64,000 nucleotides of DNA from Pseudomonadota bacterium (GTDB lineage Bacteria; Pseudomonadota; Gammaproteobacteria; Burkholderiales; Burkholderiaceae_C). The translations under genes were made by a program, and so were the position numbers. This document shows, one piece after another, positions 49,186 to 55,974 of the stretch. The notes under the pieces are model-generated. The model was not told the origin of the DNA. It saw only the letters and a program-made list of their open reading frames with translations, and made no database searches. The stretch lies in assembly GCA_022566735.1 (NCBI GenBank), contig JADFIG010000001.1, positions 496,001-560,000 of the forward strand, read 5' to 3'. Position 1 is the first letter of the stretch. Each line of letters starts with the position of its first letter.

Positions 49186-50871
49186 ATGCGTCACACCTTT
49201 CACCCGCTTGGCCGTTTCGCACTGAGCGTGATCGCTTTGGCCATCGGTTCACTCAGCGCAGGCGGCGTGCTGGCCTCCAGCCACCGCGAAGCCCCGTTCA
49301 TCACCACCTCGCCGAAGGTGGATGGCACCGACTTCTACATGTTCAACAGCTACGAGTCGGGCCGCGATGGCTACGTCACGCTGATCGCGAACTACCAGCC
49401 GCTGCAGGATGCTTACGGCGGGCCGAACTATTTCAAGATGGACCCGAACGCGCTGTACGAGATCCACATCGACAACAACGGCGATGCCATCGAAGACCTG
49501 ACCTTCCAGGTGCGCTTCAACAATGCCCTGGCCAACAGCGGCCGCGGCATCGAGATCCCCGTGGGACCTCCCGGCAACACGGCGAGCGTCGCCATCCCGC
49601 TGACGCAGGCGGGGGCGGTCGGCAGCGTGTCCGACGCCAACCTCAACGTGGCCGAGACCTACTCCGTGAAAGTGGTGCGCGGCGACCGCCGCAAGGGCGG
49701 CGTGTCGGTCGTGACCAAGGCCGGCGGCAGCGCCGTGTTCGAAAAGCCGGTGGACTACATCGGTGACAAGACGCTGGGCAATGCAGGCGCTTACGAGACC
49801 TACGCTCAGCGTCACATCCACACCATCACCATCCCCGGCTGCAGCATGCCCGGCAAGGTCTTCGTGGGGCAGCGCCAGGAGGGCTTTGCCGTCAACCTGG
49901 GGCCCATCTTCGATCTGGTCAATGCCACGCCGGCGCAGATCCTGGACCCAGCCAACATCAACGCTTTCGCGGCCAAGTCCATCCAGGACAAGAACGTGAC
50001 GGCGATCGCCCTGGAGGTGCACAAAAGCTGCCTGACCAGTGGCAGCGAGCCAGTGATCGGGGCCTGGAGCACGGCCAGCATGCGTCAGGCACGCCTGCTC
50101 AATGGCATGCCCTCGGCTGGCCATCAGACGGCCAGCACCGAGGGTGGCGCATGGACACAGGTGTCCCGGCTGGGCAACCCGCTGGTCAACGAGGTCGTCA
50201 TCGGCCTGCGCGACAAGGACCGCTTCAATGCGTCCAAGCCGAAGGACGACGTCCAGTTCGCCACTTACGTGACCAACCCGACCTTGCCCAACCTGCTGGG
50301 CTTGGTGCTGGCCGGGGACGCCAGCGCCTTGGCCCCCACCAACTTCCCTCGCACCGACCTGGTGGCCACCTTCCTCACGGGCATCAGCGGCCTGAACCGG
50401 CCCGCCAACCTCAGCGCGCCTTCGGAGATGCTGCGCCTGAACACCGCCATCCCAGCTGTGCCGGTGGCCAGCCAGAACCGCTTGGGCGCGGCCGGGGCCA
50501 TCCTGGCGGCGGGTTCGGTGGGCGCTGCCACCGACCTGGCGGGCTTCCCCAACGGCCGGCGGCCCAAAGACGACGTGGTGGACATCGCCCTGGTGGCCAC
50601 CATCGGCGGTCTGTGTGCCATCAACGATGTGATCGACAGCACCTCTCACAACGGCCTGGGCTTGAACGCCGTGGTCGTGCCGAAGGTGGGCACCTTGACG
50701 TCGACGTGCAACCTGGGCGCATTGTCGACGCTGGCCAGGTCGGCGGATCACGGCGCCCTGCCCAATGCCGCCAATGTGCACGATGGGGTGGACCAGGCGC
50801 AAGTGCCTTTCCTGGAGCGATTCCCCTACCTGAACACGCCCAACTCCGGCTCCAGCCCGGTGCAGCGCTGA
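49186..50871 (+). CDS. Exported DUF4331 protein
   Basis: A 561-residue secreted protein. The signal peptide is FALSVIALAIGSLSAGGVLA and the mature start SSHREAPFITTSPKVDGTD is the hallmark of DUF4331. Other parts are FYMFNSYESGRDGYVTLIAN, QVRFNNALANSGRGIEIPV and NPLVNEVVIGLRDKDRFNAS. The family is beta-rich and its function is unknown. ATG 49186 has GGAGAAG upstream. It heads a four-gene plus-strand cluster (lipoprotein, TPR protein, HupE-like protein), with spacings of 12, 5 and -4 bases, and is preceded by the proposed ECF promoter. Confidence 0.88.
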   Translation: MRHTFHPLGRFALSVIALAIGSLSAGGVLASSHREAPFITTSPKVDGTDFYMFNSYESGRDGYVTLIANYQPLQDAYGGPNYFKMDPNALYEIHIDNNGDAIEDLTFQVRFNNALANSGRGIEIPVGPPGNTASVAIPLTQAGAVGSVSDANLNVAETYSVKVVRGDRRKGGVSVVTKAGGSAVFEKPVDYIGDKTLGNAGAYETYAQRHIHTITIPGCSMPGKVFVGQRQEGFAVNLGPIFDLVNATPAQILDPANINAFAAKSIQDKNVTAIALEVHKSCLTSGSEPVIGAWSTASMRQARLLNGMPSAGHQTASTEGGAWTQVSRLGNPLVNEVVIGLRDKDRFNASKPKDDVQFATYVTNPTLPNLLGLVLAGDASALAPTNFPRTDLVATFLTGISGLNRPANLSAPSEMLRLNTAIPAVPVASQNRLGAAGAILAAGSVGAATDLAGFPNGRRPKDDVVDIALVATIGGLCAINDVIDSTSHNGLGLNAVVVPKVGTLTSTCNLGALSTLARSADHGALPNAANVHDGVDQAQVPFLERFPYLNTPNSGSSPVQR

Positions 50872-50883
50872 AGGAGAGCGACC

Positions 50884-51159
50884 ATGCACAAGCACTTGTT
50901 CGGCATCCTGCCTTGGCTGTGGGGCGCGCCCCTGGTGCTGTCCCTGGCAGGCTGTGGCGGAGGTGGTGATGCGGCTCGGCCGGCGGTGACCGCCACCGAT
51001 GTGACGGCGCTCGTGCCCACCGAGGCCAGCACGTCTGCCCAGGCGGCGACGGCGTACGTCGCTGCACTGGCCGCCACGCCCAGCGCCCAGACGGACACCC
51101 TGGAGCCTGTGGCCGCGCCTCAGGTGCTGGCCGCAGACGACACGGCAGAGCCGTCCTGA
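50884..51159 (+). CDS. Small lipoprotein of the DUF4331 operon
   Basis: A 91-residue protein with a lipoprotein signal peptide (WGAPLVLSLAGC, Cys24) followed by Gly (GGGGD) and an Ala/Thr/Pro-rich mature region with no recognisable fold, probably a disordered tether. GGAGAGC just before ATG 50884 is a good ribosome-binding site. It starts 12 bases after the DUF4331 gene and is followed by the TPR gene after 5 bases. Too short and low-complexity for a functional assignment. Confidence 0.7.
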   Translation: MHKHLFGILPWLWGAPLVLSLAGCGGGGDAARPAVTATDVTALVPTEASTSAQAATAYVAALAATPSAQTDTLEPVAAPQVLAADDTAEPS

Positions 51160-51164
51160 ACGCT

Positions 51165-52358
51165 GTGGCACACGCTGGCTGGAGGGCATGCCGGCACCTG
51201 CGCCGACTGTGTGGCGCCGGGTTGGGCCTTGCCGTTGCGATGGCGCCGGCCTTGGCGGCCATCCCCACCACCCCGACGCGCGACGACGAGGTGGTGGAGG
51301 TGCTGCGCAGCCGCGTCGAAGGGGCAGAAGAACAGCGTTGGCGCGCGCTGCGCCAGCAAGCCCGCGGGCAGCCTGACAACCTGGACCTGGCCCTGCGCGT
51401 GGCGCAGCAGGCCCTGGTTTGGTCCAGGCGGGATGGCGACCCGCGCTGGCTGGGGCAGGTCCAGGCCGCACTGCAGCCGTGGTGGGCGCAGGCCAACCCG
51501 CCGACCCAGGTGCAACTGCTGCGTGCCACCGTGAAGCAAAGCCTCCATGACTTCGATGGCGCGCGCACGGATCTGCACCGGCTGCTGCAACGTCAGCCGG
51601 ACCTGGCCCAGGCCTGGTTGCTGCTGTCGTCGGTGGAAAGTGTGACGGGCCATCCGGGGCAGGCGCTGCAGGCCTGTCGCCGCGTGCGCGCTGCCGGGGC
51701 CGACTGGCACGGACGCGTCTGCGAGCAGGAACAGGCGGCCCTGGGCGGTGTGTCGGCAGGAGCGCGCCAGGCGCAGGCGGCCAAGGCGCTGGATGAACTG
51801 GCCAGCCAGGCCCAGGTGGCGCAACTGCCGGCCGTGCGCATCGTGCAAGCCGAGTTGGCTGAGCGACGCGGCGAGACGGTGGTTGCACGTTTGTACTACC
51901 AGGATCTCATGGCCCTGAGTCCGGACGCTTACGCCCTGGGGGCCTGCGCTGATTTCCTGCTCGACCAGGGGGATGCAGACGGCGTGATCGCCCTGCTGAA
52001 GGACCGTCAGCGCAACGATGGGCTGCTGCTGCGTCTGGCCTTGGCTTACCAGCTCAAGCGCGCTCCGGAGCAGGCCCTGGCGGTGAGGGCGTTGCAGGCC
52101 CGTTTCGCTGCGGCCCGTGAACGCGGTGACCGGGTGCACCTGCGTGAGGAGGCGCGGTTCACGCTGCACTTGCTGCGTCAGCCGCAACGCGCGCTGAAGC
52201 TGGCGCAGGACAACTGGCGGGTGCAGAAAGAGCCTGCCGACGCGCGCCTGCTGCTGGAGGCCGCCCAGCGGCTGGGACGCCAGGACCTCATCGACGACGT
52301 CATTGCCTTCATCGCCCAGGCGGGCTGGCAGGACGTGCGACTGAAAGGCTGGCTGTGA
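51165..52358 (+). CDS. Exported TPR-repeat protein
   Basis: A 397-residue protein with an N-terminal signal sequence (LCGAGLGLAVAMAPALAA) and a mature region made of helical TPR-like repeats, for example QVQLLRATVKQSLHDFDGAR, LAQAWLLLSSVESVTGHPGQ and LRLALAYQLKRAPEQALAVR. Such repeats usually mediate protein contacts. The start is GTG 51165; no ATG gives the full signal peptide. It lies between the small lipoprotein and the HupE-like gene, whose GTG start overlaps its stop (GTGA), so coupling is likely. Confidence 0.78.
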   Translation: MAHAGWRACRHLRRLCGAGLGLAVAMAPALAAIPTTPTRDDEVVEVLRSRVEGAEEQRWRALRQQARGQPDNLDLALRVAQQALVWSRRDGDPRWLGQVQAALQPWWAQANPPTQVQLLRATVKQSLHDFDGARTDLHRLLQRQPDLAQAWLLLSSVESVTGHPGQALQACRRVRAAGADWHGRVCEQEQAALGGVSAGARQAQAAKALDELASQAQVAQLPAVRIVQAELAERRGETVVARLYYQDLMALSPDAYALGACADFLLDQGDADGVIALLKDRQRNDGLLLRLALAYQLKRAPEQALAVRALQARFAAARERGDRVHLREEARFTLHLLRQPQRALKLAQDNWRVQKEPADARLLLEAAQRLGRQDLIDDVIAFIAQAGWQDVRLKGWL

Positions 52359-53647
52359 GCAGCACAGGGTGCCTGCGGCTGGCGAGGCGTCTGGTCTGGG
52401 GTGTGGTGGGGTGTCTGGCTTGGCTGCTCGGGCCCGCCAGCGCCTGGGCCCACAAGCCCAGCGACAGTTACCTCACGCTCGACCTGCAGCATGGCGGTCG
52501 CGTCACCGTGCGCTGGGACATCGCTTTGCGCGACCTGGACAGCGAGCTGGCGCTCGACGATGACGGCGATGGGCGCCTGACTTGGGCAGAGGTGCGGCGG
52601 CGCTGGCGCGACATCCAGACCTATGCCCAGCCTCACCTGGCCTTGAGGGTGGGGGAGCGTGCTTGCGAGAGCGTGCCCGATGCGCCATCGAATGCCAGCG
52701 GGCCGGGCCAGTTGGTGGCCCACACGGATGGCCGGTACGCCGTCCTGACCTGGGCGCTCCAGTGCCCCACCGGCGAGGGTGCGGAGGCGGTGCAGGTGGA
52801 TTACCGTCTGTTTGCCGTGACCGATCCCACGCACCGGGGCATCTTGCGCTGGTGCCACAGCGGTGGGGCGCAGGCCGCAGGTGGAGGTCTCCTGGTCTTG
52901 GGCGCGCAGCGGCCCGAAGCAGAGGTGCCATGGCGCATCGCACCTCCGACATGGGCCAGCACACCGGCGGCCGGCGCGAGCGACACCGCGGCGCCGACCT
53001 CGCCGGAGGGCCCCGCCCCCCGGACCTTCGCGGCCTTCGTGGGGGAGGGCATGCGCCACATCGCCCAGGGCGCCGATCACGTCCTGTTCCTGCTGACGCT
53101 GGTGCTGGTGGCAGTGTGGTTCCGGCCTGCGGGGCGGCTGTCGCGCAGGCCCCTCGCGGCCTGGTCCCCGCGCGCGCGGTGGGGCTCGGCCCTGCGCGAA
53201 GGGGGCAAGCTGGTCACGGCCTTCACCCTGGCCCACTCCGTCACCTTGTCGCTGGCGGTGATGGGTGTGCTGGCACCGCCGTCGCAGTGGGTGGAGTCGC
53301 TCATCGCACTCAGTGTGCTGCTGGCGGCGCTCGACAATCTGTGGCCATGGATCCCCGGTCCGCGCTGGCTGGTGGTGTTCGGCTTCGGCCTGGTCCACGG
53401 CTTCGGCTTTGCGGGGGCGCTGCAGGACCTGTCTGTCAGCGGCGGCGACCTGGTGGCGCCACTGCTGGGCTTCAACGTCGGCGTCGAACTGGGGCAACTG
53501 GCCATCGTGGGCATCGCCCTGCCGCTGGCCTGCCTGTTGCGCCACAGCGTGGCGTACCGTTGGCTGGCGGTGGGGGGCGGGTCCGTCGCCATCGCGTCCA
53601 TCGCCGCCATCTGGCTCATCGAGCGCGCCTTCAACGTGGTGCTGTGA
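52355..53647 (+). CDS. HupE/UreJ-like membrane protein with periplasmic EF-hand domain
   Basis: A 430-residue protein. After a signal peptide (LAWLLGPASAWA) the mature chain starts HKPSDSYLTLDL. A canonical EF-hand loop DDDGDGRLTWAE is at residues 68-79 in the periplasmic domain. The C-terminal half (from about 225) has six or seven membrane segments with metal-site motifs known from HupE-type nickel permeases: RHIAQGADHVLFLL (Hx5DH), FTLAHSVTLSLAV and FGLVHGFGFAGAL. A role in metal uptake or sensing fits, but the metal is unknown. Start GTG 52355 overlaps the TPR gene stop. It converges on the anti-sigma factor gene. Confidence 0.83.
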   Translation: MSSTGCLRLARRLVWGVVGCLAWLLGPASAWAHKPSDSYLTLDLQHGGRVTVRWDIALRDLDSELALDDDGDGRLTWAEVRRRWRDIQTYAQPHLALRVGERACESVPDAPSNASGPGQLVAHTDGRYAVLTWALQCPTGEGAEAVQVDYRLFAVTDPTHRGILRWCHSGGAQAAGGGLLVLGAQRPEAEVPWRIAPPTWASTPAAGASDTAAPTSPEGPAPRTFAAFVGEGMRHIAQGADHVLFLLTLVLVAVWFRPAGRLSRRPLAAWSPRARWGSALREGGKLVTAFTLAHSVTLSLAVMGVLAPPSQWVESLIALSVLLAALDNLWPWIPGPRWLVVFGFGLVHGFGFAGALQDLSVSGGDLVAPLLGFNVGVELGQLAIVGIALPLACLLRHSVAYRWLAVGGGSVAIASIAAIWLIERAFNVVL

Positions 53648-53809
53648 GGCGCGGGGTGTGGCTCCGGGATCCACATGCCGACGCATCCTGGGACGGGCAA
53701 GGAGATCATCGCCCCCTCCAGGGGAGAGGAAGGCGCACCCGCCGCCCCTTCATTGCCTGCGTTGTCGTGCTGGGCCGCGCGCCGGGCGAGACAGGCTCAC
53801 CGGGTGGGC

Positions 53810-54541
53810 TCACAACTGCAGGTTGCCCACCGAGATGATGGGCCCGGTGGGCGCGCCGGATGGCGAGCCGCCTGGCGGCTCGACGCTCACAGCGAACGCC
53901 GCGGTGTCTGTCAGCAAACGGGCGCGAACCACCGTCGTTGCCTGGGTGGGGGACACGACCCCGAGCGAACGGGGTGCCCCCTTGGCGGGCACGGCCCACA
54001 ACTCCAGGGCCTTGTTCAAGGCAACGGTCTGAACGCCATTCAAGGGCTTGAGGACCAGGGTGCGGCCGTCACCACTGACGCTGGCCACGAACGAGGCGGG
54101 TTGCTGGGCGTCCGTGCCCGGGCCCGCCTGCGCCGACATCACGACCACCACCGGCGCCTGGAGCGGGGCGGGCTGCAGCCAACCCACGCTCAGCCAGACC
54201 GCCGTGGCTGTTGCGAGTGCCGTCGCACCCTGCCACAGCGCCAGGCCCTGCCACCAGCGGGTTCGGTGATGTCGCACAGGGCCGGTCGCAGCGCTGGCGA
54301 TGGCCTGCCGTTCGCCGAACAGGCGCCGCTGGACCTTCTCCCAGACTTCTGCCGAGGGCTGGACGGCTGGCGCGGCGTTGGACAACTGGAGCAGGCGCCG
54401 CTCCCAGTCTGTCGTGGCCCGACGCAAGGCGGGGTGTGCAGGCAGCAAGGACTCGAAACGCCTGCGGGCGGGGCCATGCAGTGTGCCGAGCACATATTCG
54501 GCGGCCAACCTGTCGGCCATGTCGGGGCGGCTGTAATCCAT
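53810..54541 (-). CDS. Single-pass membrane anti-sigma factor (RskA-like)
   Basis: A 243-residue regulator. The cytoplasmic N-terminus (about 1-95) starts MDYSRPDMADRLAAEYVLGT, the zinc-free anti-sigma helix pattern LAAEYVLGTL seen in RskA proteins. One membrane segment (about 98-122) is followed by a periplasmic RskA-type domain with ASVSGDGRTLVLKPLNGVQT and LELWAVPAKGAPRSLGVV. It should bind the ECF sigma factor encoded immediately upstream; the stop of that gene and this start are one base apart. Release would need regulated proteolysis, for which rseP is encoded in the same window. Confidence 0.88.
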   Translation of the reverse strand: MDYSRPDMADRLAAEYVLGTLHGPARRRFESLLPAHPALRRATTDWERRLLQLSNAAPAVQPSAEVWEKVQRRLFGERQAIASAATGPVRHHRTRWWQGLALWQGATALATATAVWLSVGWLQPAPLQAPVVVVMSAQAGPGTDAQQPASFVASVSGDGRTLVLKPLNGVQTVALNKALELWAVPAKGAPRSLGVVSPTQATTVVRARLLTDTAAFAVSVEPPGGSPSGAPTGPIISVGNLQL

Positions 54542-54542
54542 C

Positions 54543-55163
54543 TCAGTTCATGGCCAAGGAGGCCCGCTCCAGGCAGTTTTTCAAACCTTGCAGGGCGCGC
54601 CTCACCCAGCTCTTCACCGTGCCCAGCGGCTGGCCCATTTTTTCGGCGACTTCCACGTGTGTCAGGCCTTCGAAATAGGCCAGTGCCAAGCTGCGCTGCT
54701 GGTCGCCGCTCAGGTGCGCCATGCAGTTCCTGAGCGCGCGCTCTTCACTGGCTTGTGCCAGCAGGTCCATCGGTCCCGGCGCCTCCGATGGCACGTGGGC
54801 CAGCAGGTCGGTCTCATCTTCTTCCTCTCCGACCGACTGGTAACGGCTGACGGTCGAGGGCTCCGACTGGCGTCGACGCAAGCTGTCGATGGCTCGGTTG
54901 CGAGCCACGCTGCCCAGCCAGGTGCTTGCCTGGCTCAAGCCCGGGTTGAAGCTCGGCGCAGCGCGCCAGATGTTGACGTACGCCTCTTGAAGCACGTCCT
55001 CGGCCAGGGTGCGGTCCGCCTGGATGCGCAGGATCACGCCCAGCAGGTGTGCGCAGGTCTCCTTGTAGAGCGCTTCGAACGCCACGCGGTCACCCAGGGC
55101 CACGCGGGACAGCAGGTCGGCAAGCCGTTGTTGGCGCTCACTGGAAAAAGATGCTTGACCCAT
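54543..55163 (-). CDS. ECF-family RNA polymerase sigma factor
   Basis: A 206-residue sigma factor. Region 2 is ALYKETCAHLLGVILRIQAD followed by AEDVLQEAYVNIWRAAPSFN and ASTWLGSVARNRAIDSLRRR; region 4 is HLSGDQQRSLALAYFEGLTH with the helix-turn-helix VEVAEKMGQPLGTVKSWVRR. An acidic linker (VGEEEDETDLLAHVPSEAPG) lies between. ATG 55163 (MGQASF) is preferred over an extension to 55223. The order fasciclin-sigma-anti-sigma on one strand, with 75 bases before this gene, suggests autoregulation from the fasciclin promoter. Confidence 0.93.
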   Translation of the reverse strand: MGQASFSSERQQRLADLLSRVALGDRVAFEALYKETCAHLLGVILRIQADRTLAEDVLQEAYVNIWRAAPSFNPGLSQASTWLGSVARNRAIDSLRRRQSEPSTVSRYQSVGEEEDETDLLAHVPSEAPGPMDLLAQASEERALRNCMAHLSGDQQRSLALAYFEGLTHVEVAEKMGQPLGTVKSWVRRALQGLKNCLERASLAMN

Positions 55164-55238
55164 GGGATGCAGATGGATTGGCGTGGTTCGGCGGCATGGC
55201 CGGGCTTTCGCAAGCAAGGCCATGCCCCGGCAGCAGAC

Positions 55239-55790
55239 TCACTTCGGCATCAGCACGGTGTCCACGACGTTGATGACGCCATTGCTTTGGTACACGTCAT
55301 AGGTGCTGATGTTGGCAACGTGGCCCGCCTCGTCCTTGATCTGGATGTTGCTGGGGCCGTTGTGCATGAACCGGAGCTTGCCACCGCTGGCGGTCTTGAG
55401 TTCGGCCGTGCCGCCACCTTGCTGGATGGCAGCGTTCAGCGCTTTCATGTCGTACGTGCCTGGCACCACATGGTAGGTGAGCACCTTGGCCAGGGCGGCC
55501 TTGTTTTCCGGCTTCAGCAGCCCGTCCACCGTGCCCGCAGGCAAGGCGGCAAAGGCTGCGTTGGTCGGGGCAAAGACGGTGAAGGGGCCTTTGCCCTTGA
55601 GCGTCTCGACCAGACCGGCGGCCTTCACTGCCGCCACCAGGGTGGTGTGGTCAACCGAGTTCACGGCGTTGTCGATGATGTCCTTGCTGGGAAACATCGC
55701 CTGCCCACCGACATTCACGGTGTTTTCCGCATGCACGGTGGCCGCGGTCAAAGCCAGCGAGAGGATCAAGGTTTTGGTCATGTTGTTCAT
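55239..55790 (-). CDS. Secreted fasciclin-domain protein
   Basis: A 183-residue secreted protein: signal peptide (MTKTLILSLALTAATVHA), then one FAS1 domain with the H1 motif GPFTVFAPTNAAFAALP, the central YHVVPGTYDMKAL and the H2-like ISTYDVYQSNGVINVVDTVL end. FAS1 proteins act in adhesion or envelope contacts. The gene lies upstream of the ECF sigma and anti-sigma genes on the same strand, and carries the proposed ECF promoter 40 bases before ATG 55790. The arrangement parallels sigK-rskA control of the fasciclin proteins MPT70/MPT83 in Mycobacterium tuberculosis. Confidence 0.92.
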   Translation of the reverse strand: MNNMTKTLILSLALTAATVHAENTVNVGGQAMFPSKDIIDNAVNSVDHTTLVAAVKAAGLVETLKGKGPFTVFAPTNAAFAALPAGTVDGLLKPENKAALAKVLTYHVVPGTYDMKALNAAIQQGGGTAELKTASGGKLRFMHNGPSNIQIKDEAGHVANISTYDVYQSNGVINVVDTVLMPK

Positions 55791-55829
55791 GGGGATGACT
55801 CCTTGGCGTTGAAACAGAACTGCCATGTT

Positions 55830-55858
55830 CCTTACGCACCGGGCGCCGATTCGGATGC
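55830..55858 (-). promoter_or_regulatory. Putative ECF sigma promoter of the fasciclin-sigma-anti-sigma operon
   Basis: On the minus strand GCATCCG (55858-55852), 13 bases, then TGCGTAAGG (55838-55830), about 40 bases before the fasciclin start. Both blocks and the spacing are identical to the element at 49112-49140. The intervening 13 bases differ, so this is not simple sequence duplication. Confidence 0.65.
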
Positions 55859-55974
55859 CTCTTCTGGTTGAAAAATGCACACGCCAACGAAAAATGCCGG
55901 TGCGTGCGCCCACAGCGCACCCGTGCCCATGCCGCATGCGATGCCAGTGACGGTGCTGTGCCGAAAGTGCGCCG

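Noticed and set aside
55164..55238. An own ECF promoter directly before the sigma gene
   Set aside because: GCATCC there is part of the translation start region and lacks a -10 partner; cotranscription with the fasciclin gene is simpler.
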